DNA from: Catellatospora vulcania
GTDB lineage: Bacteria > Actinomycetota > Actinomycetes > Mycobacteriales > Micromonosporaceae
DNA: 64,000 nt
Reading direction: 5' to 3'
NCBI RefSeq assembly: GCF_009720385.1
Contig: NZ_WARX01000001.1
Span: 930,001-994,000, forward strand
The notes beneath the pieces are model-generated. The model did not search any database. It was given only the letters and a program-made list of their open reading frames with translations, and was not told where the DNA came from. Made by a program: the position numbers and the translations under genes. Shown here piece after piece: positions 41,192-50,321 of this stretch. How positions within the stretch are numbered: position 1 is the first letter of the stretch; each line of letters opens with the position of its first letter.

Positions 41192-41737
41192 TCAGGGGCG
41201 GGCGGCGGCTTTGCGGGCGCGGTAGGCGGAGACGGCGGCGCGGTTGCCGCAGCCGGCGTCGCAGAAGCGCTTGGAGCGGTTCTTGGACAGGTCGACGACG
41301 ACGTTGCCGCAGTCGGGGTGGTCGCAGACACGCAGGCGGCCGAGTTCGCCGCCGCGGACCACGTCGACGAGCGCCATCGCAGCCTCGACTGCCATCCGGG
41401 TGGCCAGCGGCGCGTCGGCGGGCGTCGCGTGCAGGTGGTAGTCCCACTCGTCGTGCTTGACGAGCTGGGGGAGCGCGTGTGACTCGCGCAGCAGCGTGTT
41501 GACGATCTCGACTACCTCGTCCTCGTCGGCCTCCCAGATCCGGCGCAGCCGCGGGCGCAGGTCCTGCACCGCGCGCAGCTCGGCAAGGGTGTGCTCGCGC
41601 CCGCCGGACCACCCGTACGCCCGGAAGAAGTCGTCGAGCGCGGCCAGGTCGGGCAGCTGCTCGCCGTCCGAGCCGGTGGTGTTGACCAGTGCGGCGGCAG
41701 CCACCAGCGCGACTTCGGTGTCATGGGCAAAGAGCAT
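41192..41737 (-). CDS. CGNR zinc-finger (ABATE domain) regulator
   Basis: AGGAGTCAAG precedes ATG 41735-41737. The 181-residue protein has an N-terminal ABATE-type domain (MLFAHDTEVALVAAAALVNT ... LDDFFRAYGW) and a C-terminal zinc ribbon CDHPDCGNVVVDLSKNRSKRFCDAGCGNRAAVSAYRARK with the CGNR motif. Such proteins are transcription factors, often regulating an adjacent transporter. It diverges from an EamA transporter 86 bases away, the probable target. Confidence 0.9.
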   Translation of the reverse strand: MLFAHDTEVALVAAAALVNTTGSDGEQLPDLAALDDFFRAYGWSGGREHTLAELRAVQDLRPRLRRIWEADEDEVVEIVNTLLRESHALPQLVKHDEWDYHLHATPADAPLATRMAVEAAMALVDVVRGGELGRLRVCDHPDCGNVVVDLSKNRSKRFCDAGCGNRAAVSAYRARKAAARP

Positions 41738-41823
41738 CTTGACTCCTGTCACTGATCGGCCTAGTGTCATGAGCATAGCCATGTTTTGGTTATTACGCTT
41801 ATCGCACTCTCCGAGGTGTTTCC

Positions 41824-42801
41824 ATGCAGACCCAACGCTCCGCCGGTGTCGGCTTCGGTCTGGCTTTGCTGTCCGCGCTGACGTTCGGCACCTCTGGCAC
41901 CTTCGCCCGGTCCCTGATCGAGGCGGGCTGGTCGGCCGAGGCCGCGGTCGCCGCCCGGGTGGGCATCGCCGCCCTGATCCTGGCCGTGCCGACCGTCCTC
42001 GCGCTGCGCGGCAAGTGGCACGTGCTGCGCCGCAACCTCGGCTCCGTCGGCGTCTTCGGGCTGCTCGCCGTCGCCGGGGCGCAGGTCGGTTTCTTCAACG
42101 CCGTCCGTTACCTGCCCATCGGTGTCGCGCTGCTCCTGGAGTACCTCGGCATCATCCTCGTCGTGTTCTGGATGTGGGCCCGCCACGGCCAGCGGCCGCG
42201 GCGGCTGACCCTGGCCGGCTCGGCCGCGGCGATGCTGGGGCTGTTCTTCGTGCTCGACCTGACCGGCGGTGGCGGCATCGACCCGGTGGGCGTGCTGTGG
42301 GGCCTGGGCGCGGCGGTGGGCCTGGCGGCTTACTTCGTGCTCAGCGCGCGGGTCGACGAGCAGCTGCCGTCGGTGGCGATGGCCAGCAGCGGCATGGCGA
42401 TCGGCGCGGTGGTGCTGCTGGCGCTGGGCGCGTTCGGCGCGCTGCCGCTGCGGGCGACCTTCGGTGACGTCACCTTCGCCGGCGAGCGGATGAGCTGGCT
42501 GGTGCCGATCGTCGGGCTGTCGCTGGTCGCGGCGGTGATCTCGTACGTGTCCGGCATCGGTGCGGCCCGGATCCTGGGCGCGCGGCTGTCGTCGTTCGTC
42601 GGGCTGACCGAGGTGCTGTTCGCCGTGCTGATCGCCTGGCTGTTCCTGGGCGAGCTGCCGGTGCTGGTGCAGCTGCTCGGCGGCGCGCTGATCATCGGCG
42701 GGGTGGTGCTGGTGCGCGTCGACGAGCTGCGCCCCGCGCCGCAGGCGGCGGACGGGGTTGTGCCCGCCGCCGAGCCGGTGCTCGCGGGCCAGGGCCGCTA
42801 G
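41824..42801 (+). CDS. EamA (DMT superfamily) transporter
   Basis: The 325-residue protein has ten hydrophobic segments in two EamA repeats: FGLALLSALTFGTSGTFARSLIEAGWSAEAAVAARVGIAALIL and GVLWGLGAAVGLAAYFVLSARVDEQLPSVAMASSGMAIGA, with ARILGARLSSFVGLTEVLFAVLIAWLFLGELPVLVQLLGGALIIGGVVLV near the end. Members export amino acids or drugs. GAGGTGTTTCC lies before ATG 41824. It is divergent from a CGNR regulator. Confidence 0.9.
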   Translation: MQTQRSAGVGFGLALLSALTFGTSGTFARSLIEAGWSAEAAVAARVGIAALILAVPTVLALRGKWHVLRRNLGSVGVFGLLAVAGAQVGFFNAVRYLPIGVALLLEYLGIILVVFWMWARHGQRPRRLTLAGSAAAMLGLFFVLDLTGGGGIDPVGVLWGLGAAVGLAAYFVLSARVDEQLPSVAMASSGMAIGAVVLLALGAFGALPLRATFGDVTFAGERMSWLVPIVGLSLVAAVISYVSGIGAARILGARLSSFVGLTEVLFAVLIAWLFLGELPVLVQLLGGALIIGGVVLVRVDELRPAPQAADGVVPAAEPVLAGQGR

Positions 42802-42834
42802 CGCGCAGGTCAGGGCCGCACGCCCGAGCGATTC

Positions 42835-42889
42835 GCAAAGGAAGGGCACCTTCACATCGCTATGCGATGTGAAGGTGCCCTTCCTTTGC
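42835..42889. terminator. Family E bidirectional terminator, copy 1
   Basis: GCAAAGGAAGGGCACCTTCA begins a perfect 26-bp inverted repeat (42835-42860 and 42864-42889) with loop TAT. It separates the convergent EamA and esterase genes. A related hairpin is at 50266-50314. Confidence 0.9.
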
Positions 42890-42895
42890 TTCGGG

Positions 42896-43870
42896 TCAGG
42901 GTTTGGGGTGGGCTAGGAAGAAGTTCCAGGACAGCGCGGTGGCGTCGGGGCCGGTGGGGTCGCCGTAGAGGCTGCAGGGGCAGCCGCCGGGGTAGGCGTG
43001 GCCGGCGCCGTCGATCATGTACTGCTCGACCAGGGGCTGGCCGGACGTGGTCCGGTAGGTCAGGTGGGTGTAGGTACGGCCGCCGGGGACCTGGCCCGTG
43101 ACGACGGTGTCGGCGACCGGGTCGGCGCCCGCCACGGTCGTCCACTGCTCCGCGATGCGGTACGCCGTGGACGGCGGGACCACCAGGTCGGCGGTGCCCT
43201 GGAAGATGATCGCGGGCACGGGCCGCAGGCGGCTGCCCATCTCCTGGCGCGCCTTGCGGCCGGACTCCTGGGCCGTCTGCAGTTGCAGCACGTCGCAGTC
43301 GTACTCGCAGCCGGCCATGATGGAGACGGACGCGAACAGGTCCGGGTAGGTCACGCCCATGATGTTGGCCATCACCCCGCCCGCGGATACACCGGTGGTG
43401 TGGATGCGCCGGGCGTCGACGGTGTACTGCGAGCGCATCCGGTTGGTGATGCCGGCGATGATGGCGGGCTCGCCGAAGCCGCGGTGCTGGTTGGTCTCCA
43501 GGAACCAGTTCCAGCAGGTGGCGGGGTTGACCACGTTGCTCTGGTCGGGGAAGACCACGATGAAGCCGCGGGCCTCGGCCTCGGCGCTCCAGCCGGAGAG
43601 CAGGTCGAAGCCGACGTCGTTCTCGGTGCAGCCGTGCAGGGCGACCAGCAGCGGCATCGGGGTGCCGGGACGGTACGACGACGGCACGTAGCCGTGGTAG
43701 TCACGGGTGCCGTAGATGCTCGCGTAGACGCCATGGAAGTACCCGCCCGCGGCGTGGGCCGGGGCGGGGACCGCAAGCTGCGCCAGGAGCAGGGCGAGTG
43801 CGGTGGCGGCGTGGGTGGCGATGCGGCGGAGCGGTGGAACGGCGGTGCGGTCCGGGGACGGGACAGACAC
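42896..43870 (-). CDS. Secreted PHB-depolymerase-type / carbohydrate esterase family 1 esterase
   Basis: The 324-residue protein has a signal peptide ending near APAHAAGG. Motifs are PLLVALHGCTENDVGFD (oxyanion His), GVSAGGVMAN (nucleophile Ser), FQGTADLVVPPSTA (Asp) and DGAGHAYPGG (His), the pattern of PhaZ type 2 and feruloyl-esterase-like LpqC proteins. It may cleave polyhydroxyalkanoate or plant-wall esters outside the cell. It diverges from a TetR gene across a double operator. Confidence 0.88.
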   Translation of the reverse strand: MSVPSPDRTAVPPLRRIATHAATALALLLAQLAVPAPAHAAGGYFHGVYASIYGTRDYHGYVPSSYRPGTPMPLLVALHGCTENDVGFDLLSGWSAEAEARGFIVVFPDQSNVVNPATCWNWFLETNQHRGFGEPAIIAGITNRMRSQYTVDARRIHTTGVSAGGVMANIMGVTYPDLFASVSIMAGCEYDCDVLQLQTAQESGRKARQEMGSRLRPVPAIIFQGTADLVVPPSTAYRIAEQWTTVAGADPVADTVVTGQVPGGRTYTHLTYRTTSGQPLVEQYMIDGAGHAYPGGCPCSLYGDPTGPDATALSWNFFLAHPKP

Positions 43871-43901
43871 GGTGCGCTCTCCTCTCGGTTCCAGTTGCCA
43901 A

Positions 43902-43980
43902 CCAATCGATTGATTGGGTAGCAGGATTGCTAGCGACTATGCGCCCGGTCGGTTACCGTGTCAACCAATCGTTCGATCGG
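43902..43980. promoter_or_regulatory. Two TetR operators between the esterase and tetR genes
   Basis: CCAATCGATTGATTGG (43902-43917) is a palindrome, and CCAATCGTTCGATCGG (43965-43980) matches it at 13 of 16 positions. The two sites flank the divergent promoters, so the TetR protein probably represses both the esterase and its own operon. Confidence 0.75.
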
Positions 43981-43993
43981 TAAAGGAGCACGT

Positions 43994-44692
43994 GTGACGA
44001 CACCCCGGTGGGAGCCGCGGCGGCTGAGTGCCGTCGCCGTCGAGCTGCCCGAGGGCGTCACCCCGCCCGGCACCCGCGGCCGGATCCTGCTGTCGGCGCT
44101 GCGGCTGTTCGCCGAGTACGGCTTCCACGGCACGTCCATCCGCGACCTCGCCGGGGGCGCCGGGATCAACTCCGCCACCCTGTACGCGCACTTCCCCGCC
44201 AAGGAGCACGTGCTCGCCGAGCTGGTCCTGCTCGGGCACACCGAGCTGCACCGTCGCCTGCAGCAGGCGCTGGTCGAGAGCCCGTCCGGGCCCGCCGCGC
44301 AGCTGGCCGCGCTGGTGCGGGCGCAGGTCGGCGCGCACGCCGACTTCCCGCTGCTGGCCCTGGTCGCCAACGCCGAGCTGCACGCGCTGTCGCCGGAACG
44401 GGCCGCCCCCGCCCTGGCGCTGCGCGAGCAGTCGCGCGAACTCGGCCTGCGCGTGCTGCTGCTCGGCGTCGAGCAGGGCGTGTTCCACGTCGCCGACCCG
44501 CTGCTGGCCGCGACCGCGATCGGTTCGATGGGCATGCAGGTCGCGCACTGGTTCGGCCCCGACCAGCCGTACAGCCGCGACCAGGTCGCCGACACGTACG
44601 CCGGTTACGCACTCCAGATCGCGGGCGCGGCAGCCGCTCCCGGCACGAAGACCGCCCGTGCGGCGGACGCCATCCCTGTGAAGAAAGGCTGA
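43994..44692 (+). CDS. TetR/AcrR family regulator
   Basis: AAAGGAG precedes GTG 43994. The 232-residue protein has the helix-turn-helix RGRILLSALRLFAEYGFHGTSIRDLAGGAGINSATLYAHFPAKEHVLAELV. The C-terminal domain shows no special motif. The gene is divergent from a secreted esterase and followed after three bases by an alpha/beta hydrolase, so the three likely form one regulon for ester breakdown. Operators are at 43902 and 43965. Confidence 0.88.
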   Translation: MTTPRWEPRRLSAVAVELPEGVTPPGTRGRILLSALRLFAEYGFHGTSIRDLAGGAGINSATLYAHFPAKEHVLAELVLLGHTELHRRLQQALVESPSGPAAQLAALVRAQVGAHADFPLLALVANAELHALSPERAAPALALREQSRELGLRVLLLGVEQGVFHVADPLLAATAIGSMGMQVAHWFGPDQPYSRDQVADTYAGYALQIAGAAAAPGTKTARAADAIPVKKG

Positions 44693-44695
44693 CCC

Positions 44696-45559
44696 ATGCG
44701 CTCCATCGAGATTCCGGTGTCCGGCGGTTCGCTGCACGCGCTGCGCTTCGGCGAGGGCGCGCGGATCGCGGTCGCCGCGCACGGCATCACGGCCTCGGCG
44801 ATGTCGTTTCGCGCGGTGGCGCGGCACCTGCCGGAGGACTGGAGCCTGGTCGCGGTCGACCTGCGCGGCCGCGGCGGCAGTGCCGGGCTGCCCGGTCCGT
44901 ACGGCATGGACGCGCATGCCGCCGATCTCGCCGCCGTCGCCGAGCACCTGGGCGCGCCGGTCGCGCTGGCCGGGCAGTCGATGGGGGCGTACGCCGCCCT
45001 GCGCGCCGCCGCGCAGCGGCCCGAGCTGTTCAGCCGCCTGGTGCTGGTCGACGGCGGCCTGCCGTTGCCGGTGCCCGCCGAGTTCGACCCGGACCGGCTG
45101 CTGGAGCTGACCATCGGCCCCGCCGTCGCCCGGCTGCGCGAGACCTACCCGTCGGTGGACGCCTACGTCGCCTTCTTCCAGGCACACCCGGCGCTGGCCG
45201 GGGACTGGAACGACGACATGGCCGAGTACGTCCGCTACGACGCGGTCGGCGAGCCCGGTGCGATCCGCTCCCGGACCAGCTCTGAGGCGGTCTACGCGGA
45301 CGGCCGCGACCTGCTGGTCAACGGCGCGGCGAGCGGCGACGACCTGGTGAAGCTGACCCTGCCCGCGACGCTGCTGTACGCCCCGCGGGGCATGTTCGGG
45401 CAGGAGCCGGGCCTGCTGCCGCAGCCGGTGGTGGATCACTGGGCGGCGCAGGCGCCGCAGCTTCGTCCGGAGCTGGTCGCCGACACCAACCACTACACGA
45501 TCCTGATGACCGATCGCCCGGCGGAAGTCATCGCGCGACGGCTGACCGAGCTCGCCTGA
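44696..45559 (+). CDS. Alpha/beta hydrolase
   Basis: The gene starts three bases after the tetR stop. The 287-residue protein has the oxyanion segment VAAHGITASAMSFR, nucleophile elbow LAGQSMGAYAAL, and the catalytic His in DTNHYTILM; Asp is probably in the LPATLLYAPRG region or nearby, although the usual position there lacks an obvious Asp. It is intracellular and may process the product released by the esterase upstream. Confidence 0.82.
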   Translation: MRSIEIPVSGGSLHALRFGEGARIAVAAHGITASAMSFRAVARHLPEDWSLVAVDLRGRGGSAGLPGPYGMDAHAADLAAVAEHLGAPVALAGQSMGAYAALRAAAQRPELFSRLVLVDGGLPLPVPAEFDPDRLLELTIGPAVARLRETYPSVDAYVAFFQAHPALAGDWNDDMAEYVRYDAVGEPGAIRSRTSSEAVYADGRDLLVNGAASGDDLVKLTLPATLLYAPRGMFGQEPGLLPQPVVDHWAAQAPQLRPELVADTNHYTILMTDRPAEVIARRLTELA

Positions 45560-45671
45560 CGCCCTGTCCGCAGGTAGTTAGCAGAGCTAAAGTAGTAGGC
45601 CCGCTGACCTGGGGTCCCGTCCTGGGAGCTGTGATGCGTGCCGACCGACCCGGTCGCCTGAGCGGCCGAAG

Positions 45672-47027
45672 ATGATCAACCTGTTCCGCCTGGCGTACCG
45701 GCGGGTGGCGGCGTTGCGGTCGCCCCTGCCGGGCGCGCTGCGCGCGCCGCTGGCCCGGACCGGCCTGCGGCTGACCGTCGCGTTCCTGGCGGTCGCGCTG
45801 CTGCTGCCGCTGGTCGGCCTGGTCGCCATCCGGGAGCAGCACGCGGCCAGCCTGCGAGCTGCCCAGATCGAGGCCGAGAACGTCGCCGAGCAGGTCGCGC
45901 ACATGGTCACCCAGCCTGTCGGGACCGGCCGGGCGCTGCTCTACCAGCAGCCCGCGCGCCTGCAGCAGTACGTCAGCGGCGTGAACCGGGACGGCAACCG
46001 CGACCTGGAGATAGTCGGCCTGGATCGGCGGGTGCTGGCCGACGCGGTCCCGGCCAACCAGGGCCGGTTCTTCGCCGAGGACCGCGGCGGCGAGGTCGCC
46101 GCCACCATGCGCGACGGCATGCCGCGCGCGTTCAGCGAGCTCAACGCCGATTTCCCGAGCGGGATCGAGCTGGTGGCGGTGCCCATGCGCGCCACGCCCC
46201 ACAAGATCGTGGGGGCGGTGCTGCTGGAGTACACCCCCCTCTACCGGAAGTTGCTGGCAGCCGGCGGCGAGACCCGTCAGATCATCGTCACCACGAGCCT
46301 GGCCGGGATGGGCGCGGCGCTGGCGCTGGGCTATCTGCTTTCGCGTGGCCTGGTCCGGGACCTGCGCCGGCTGACCCGGGCCGCGGACCTGCTGGCCGCC
46401 GGGGACGGCAGCGCGCGGGCCCTGGTCGGCAGCCGCGGCGAGCTGGGGGAGCTGGCGGGAGCCTTCAACACCATGGCGGATCGCATCGCCGTGCAGAAGG
46501 CCGCGCTCACCGACCTCGCCGGACGCGACCCGCTGACCGGCCTGCACAACCGGCGTTCCTTCGAGGAACGTCTGGCCGGGGCGCTGGCGTACGCCGACCG
46601 CAGCGGCACGCCGGTCTGCCTGCTGATGCTCGACCTGGACCACTTCAAGTCGGTCAACGACCGGTACGGCCACCCCGCGGGCGACCAGGTGCTGCGTACC
46701 GTGGCGGCGCTGCTGGTGCGGGAGCTGCGGGCGGTGGACGTGGCGGCGCGGCTCGGCGGGGAGGAGTTCGGCGTGCTGCTGCCCGGCATCGGCCAGCGGG
46801 ACGCGATGGCGGCCGCCGAGCGGCTGCGGACCGCCATCGCGCGCTGCCCGGTGGTGCACGCCGGGGCGACGCTCATGGCGACCACGAGCATCGGGGTGGT
46901 CTGCTACCCCTGGCACGCGCGGACCGGCGACCAGCTGTTCGAACGCGCCGACGACGCGCTCTACCACGCCAAGCGGGCCGGGCGGGATCGTGTGAGCGGG
47001 CCGCCGCCGCAGCCCGCGGGCCGGTGA
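45672..47027 (+). CDS. Membrane-bound diguanylate cyclase (HAMP-GGDEF)
   Basis: The 451-residue protein has a membrane helix (LTVAFLAVALLLPLVGLVAI), an outer sensor part of about 150 residues, a second helix (IIVTTSLAGMGAALALGYLLS), a HAMP-like linker (RGLVRDLRRLTRAADLLAAGD ... LAGAFNTMADRI) and a GGDEF domain. The active site is GGEEF, and an inhibitory RxxD site (RAVD) stands five residues before it, so c-di-GMP feedback is expected. It makes c-di-GMP from GTP in response to an outside signal. No EAL domain. Confidence 0.92.
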   Translation: MINLFRLAYRRVAALRSPLPGALRAPLARTGLRLTVAFLAVALLLPLVGLVAIREQHAASLRAAQIEAENVAEQVAHMVTQPVGTGRALLYQQPARLQQYVSGVNRDGNRDLEIVGLDRRVLADAVPANQGRFFAEDRGGEVAATMRDGMPRAFSELNADFPSGIELVAVPMRATPHKIVGAVLLEYTPLYRKLLAAGGETRQIIVTTSLAGMGAALALGYLLSRGLVRDLRRLTRAADLLAAGDGSARALVGSRGELGELAGAFNTMADRIAVQKAALTDLAGRDPLTGLHNRRSFEERLAGALAYADRSGTPVCLLMLDLDHFKSVNDRYGHPAGDQVLRTVAALLVRELRAVDVAARLGGEEFGVLLPGIGQRDAMAAAERLRTAIARCPVVHAGATLMATTSIGVVCYPWHARTGDQLFERADDALYHAKRAGRDRVSGPPPQPAGR

Positions 47028-47096
47028 CGTCGGGCGCGCGGTTCCGTTGGGAAATCGTGATCCAACCGTGGGTCCGGTGGGCACTACGATGCGAGC

Positions 47097-50000
47097 GTGT
47101 TTCATGTTCCCCGCGCCCGTAAGCCGTATCCGCTGCTCGCCGCAGCGGTCGTCCTGCTGCTGCTCGGCGCGGGGGTGGCCTGGGGCGTCGGGGACGCGCT
47201 CGGCCTGAGCCACACCCCGGCGGCCGTGCCGCGCGAGGACCCGGCCGCCGCGCCACAGCGCGAGCCCGTGCCCGCGCCGCCGCTCACTTCCATCGTCGTG
47301 CCCGACCTGCTGCGCCTGACCAAGGCCGCCGACGCGGTCGCCGACGCCGTCGCCGCACGTGGCCTGCCCCGCCCGGCGGTCACCAGGCTGCCGTCGCCGC
47401 CCGGTGCGACGACGCCCGCCGGGACGGCAACCGCGACGACGCCCGCCGGGACGGCGACCACGACAAGCACGACCACGCCCGCAGCGCGGGTGAACCCCGG
47501 CGCGAACGGTGTCGGGGCATCCGCGCCGGGCGGCCCGGCCACATTGCGGGCCGGGGTGCTGGCGACGCTCGCGCCCGCGACCGACTCCTACCGGATCACC
47601 GCACGCGGCGCGGAACTGGCGGTGGAGGGCGCCGACCTGGCTGGGACCGCGGACGGGCTGTACCGGGTCGCCGACCGGATCCGTTCCGGCGTCGCCGTCG
47701 TGCCGGCCGGGGACGACGGCCGGGTGGTCACGCCGCGCCTGGGGCTGCGGCTGACCGACGCCGGATCGGTCGGGCGCGAGCCCGACGCCGCGGCGTTCGG
47801 GGCGGGTGACGACTACAACCTGAACACCGATGTGGTCGGCGAGGCCCTGCTGCCGCAGGCCCCTTGGGTCGACCCGGTCGCGGTGGCGCGGATCGGCACC
47901 CAGTTCCGGCAGTTCGTGGACCACTCCGCGGCGCAGGGCTACAACGGCGTGGTCGTGCCGGGCTTCCTGGAGTACGTCACGTTCGCCAAGGTCGGCGACG
48001 GCCGCGCCGTGTACCCGGCCGGTGACACCCACGTCGACCGGGCCAGGGCGCTGGTCGCCGCGTTCGGCCCGGTCTTCCGGTACGCCGAGGACATGGGCAT
48101 GAAGGTCTTCCTGCTCACGGACATGCTCGCGGTGTCGCCGCCGCTGGAGGCGTACCTGACGCGCACCGTCGGCGGGCTCGACGTCGCCGATCCCCGGCTG
48201 TGGGCCGTCTACCAGGCGGGGCTGGCCGAGCTGTTCGAGAGCCTGCCGTTCGTGGACGGGCTGATGGTGCGCATCGGCGAGGGCGGCGAGGTGTACGCAC
48301 AGAACGGCTGGGACTACTCGTCGCGGCTGGCGGTCACCACCGACGCCGCGGTGCGCGCGATGCTGCGGGCGTTGCTCGACACCGCCGGCCGGGCCGACCG
48401 GGAGGTCATCTTCCGGACCTGGACCGTCGGCGTCGGCGCGGTCGGCGACCTGCACACCAATCCCGAGTCCTACGCGCAGGTGCTGGGCGGGTTCGACGAC
48501 CCGCACCTGATCGTGTCGACCAAGTACACCCTCGGCGACTTCTACAGCCACCTGCCGCTCAACGCGACGCTGCTGGCGGGCGAGCACCGCCGGATCGTGG
48601 AGTTCCAGGCGCGGCGGGAGTTCGAGGGCTTCGGCTCGCTGCCCAACGACCTGGGCGTGCTGCACCGGCAGGCGCTGCGCGAGTTCCTGGCGGCGAACCC
48701 GAAGGTCGAGGGCGTCTGGAACTGGACCCAGGACGGCGGCCCGCTGCGCGCCGGCCCGATGTCGCTCTACCTGCGCACGGGCTTCTGGCAGCTGTACGAC
48801 CTCAACACGTACGCCGTCGCGCGGCTGGCCTGGGACCCCGCCGCCGACCCGGCGCAGCTCACCGCGGACTGGGCGTACCGCACGTTCTCCGGTGACCCGG
48901 CCACGGTCGCGGCGCTCGGGCAGGCCATGGCGCTGTCCCGGGAGGCGCTGACCAAGGGGCTGTACCTCGGGCCGTACGCGGACCAGACGGTCAAGGCGCT
49001 GGGCCTGGAGCCGCCACCGATGATGTGGATCTTCGAGTGGGACATCGCCACCGGCGACTCGGCGGCCCTCGACAGCATCTACGCCGTCACCGGCGGCCGC
49101 GTCGACCAGACGATCGCCGAGGGCGAGCAGGCCGTCGTGCTGGCCCGGCGCATGCGCGACCTGGTCGCCGCGACGGACCCGGCGACCTGGCGCGACCCGC
49201 AGCTGCGGGCGTCGTTCACCAGCACGCTGGACTACCAGGTCAACCTGTTCGAGACGCTGGGCGCGTACCGGGCCATGGTGCTGCGGCACGCGCAGTGGCT
49301 GGACACCGGAGCCCAGGCCGCCTACGACGGTTGGCGGCAGGCCGAGACCGTGTACCGCGGCGCCCGCGACGTGCACGCGCAGCGCTACGGCGGAGACCTG
49401 GACCTGCCCGCGTACAACTTCACCGCCGCGGATCTCGGCGCGGTGCGGGCCGACCGCGATCCGGCGATGGCCTGGGCGGCCCGCGGCCTGCTGGCGCTGA
49501 TCCTGATCGTGTTCCTGCTCGGCCTGCGCGGCCGGGGCCGGGGCGGCCGGGCCGCGCGGGCGCTGCTGCTCGGCGCGGTGCGCCCGTGGCGGGTGGCGCT
49601 GCTGGACGCCCCGCCGTCGCGGCTGGACCGGGTGCTGGTCTGGCTGGTGCCCGCGTTCGTACTGGTGGCGAGCCGCGCCGTGTACACCTGGTTCGCCGCC
49701 CCGGCGCACCTGCTGGTGACACTGGGCGGGTGGCTGCTGTTCGCCGCCGTGGCCCGGCTGGTCGTCGGCCGGCGTGACCCGTTCCACCTGTGGGCCGTGC
49801 TCGGCGGCGTGGCGCTGCTGCGCAGCGTGCTCCTGCTGGCGGCGCTGGCCGGACGCGGTCCGGGCAAGTACTGGTTCGCCTTCTGGACCTCACCCACCCT
49901 GCGCACGGTCTACATCACGGTCGCGTTCGCCGCGTTCTGCTGGCTGTTCGTCGCCACCGCCGTCGTCCTGCGCGACCGGTACGGCCTGCTGCGCCGCCGC

Positions 50001-50264
50001 GCCGTCGGCCTCACCTTGCTCGCGATGGGTGTGGCGCTGGGCCTGCTCGGCGGCTTGATCGCCTTCACCGGCCTGGAACGCGCGCTCACCGTGTGGAACG
50101 ACCAGATGGCGCTGCTGCCGTGGGGCCTGTCCCGCATCCTCGGCATCACCGTCTACCTCGGCATCCCCGCCGACCTGCCCGTCTACGCCGCGTACGCGGG
50201 CCTCGCCCTCGCCACCGGCGGCCTGCTCCTGTCCATCGGCCGCCGTCACCCCCGCACCGCGTGA
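47097..50264 (+). CDS. Membrane protein with a large GH67-like (alpha-glucuronidase-like) ectodomain
   Basis: GTG 47097 gives 1055 residues. An N-terminal helix (LLAAAVVLLLLGAGVAWGVGDAL) leads to a Thr/Ala/Pro linker, then an outer region of about 650 residues with a carbohydrate-active look: GTADGLYRVADRIR (as in GH67/GH20 N-domains), QGYNGVVVPGFLEYVTF, DMGMKVFLLTDML, DGLMVRIGEGGE, GVGDLHTNPESYAQVLGGF, KVEGVWNWTQDGGP. The C-terminal 250 residues contain six or seven membrane helices. GH67 enzymes remove glucuronate from xylan. The family assignment is tentative. No homologous architecture is known to me. Confidence 0.65.
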   Translation: MFHVPRARKPYPLLAAAVVLLLLGAGVAWGVGDALGLSHTPAAVPREDPAAAPQREPVPAPPLTSIVVPDLLRLTKAADAVADAVAARGLPRPAVTRLPSPPGATTPAGTATATTPAGTATTTSTTTPAARVNPGANGVGASAPGGPATLRAGVLATLAPATDSYRITARGAELAVEGADLAGTADGLYRVADRIRSGVAVVPAGDDGRVVTPRLGLRLTDAGSVGREPDAAAFGAGDDYNLNTDVVGEALLPQAPWVDPVAVARIGTQFRQFVDHSAAQGYNGVVVPGFLEYVTFAKVGDGRAVYPAGDTHVDRARALVAAFGPVFRYAEDMGMKVFLLTDMLAVSPPLEAYLTRTVGGLDVADPRLWAVYQAGLAELFESLPFVDGLMVRIGEGGEVYAQNGWDYSSRLAVTTDAAVRAMLRALLDTAGRADREVIFRTWTVGVGAVGDLHTNPESYAQVLGGFDDPHLIVSTKYTLGDFYSHLPLNATLLAGEHRRIVEFQARREFEGFGSLPNDLGVLHRQALREFLAANPKVEGVWNWTQDGGPLRAGPMSLYLRTGFWQLYDLNTYAVARLAWDPAADPAQLTADWAYRTFSGDPATVAALGQAMALSREALTKGLYLGPYADQTVKALGLEPPPMMWIFEWDIATGDSAALDSIYAVTGGRVDQTIAEGEQAVVLARRMRDLVAATDPATWRDPQLRASFTSTLDYQVNLFETLGAYRAMVLRHAQWLDTGAQAAYDGWRQAETVYRGARDVHAQRYGGDLDLPAYNFTAADLGAVRADRDPAMAWAARGLLALILIVFLLGLRGRGRGGRAARALLLGAVRPWRVALLDAPPSRLDRVLVWLVPAFVLVASRAVYTWFAAPAHLLVTLGGWLLFAAVARLVVGRRDPFHLWAVLGGVALLRSVLLLAALAGRGPGKYWFAFWTSPTLRTVYITVAFAAFCWLFVATAVVLRDRYGLLRRRAVGLTLLAMGVALGLLGGLIAFTGLERALTVWNDQMALLPWGLSRILGITVYLGIPADLPVYAAYAGLALATGGLLLSIGRRHPRTA

Positions 50265-50265
50265 A

Positions 50266-50314
50266 AAGAAGGGCGCCTTCTACATCGCTGTGCGATGTAG
50301 AAGGCGCCCTTCTT
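50266..50314. terminator. Family E bidirectional terminator, copy 2
   Basis: AAGAAGGGCGCCTTCTACAT begins a perfect 23-bp stem (50266-50288 and 50292-50314) with loop TGT. Compared with copy 1, base changes on one arm are matched on the other. It separates convergent genes, overlapping the region just after the GH67-like stop. Confidence 0.9.
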
Positions 50315-50321
50315 AACAGCG

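Noticed and set aside
45528-49787. A 1419-codon minus-strand open frame
   Set aside because: It runs antisense through three well-supported genes (hydrolase, GGDEF, GH67-like) and has shadow composition.
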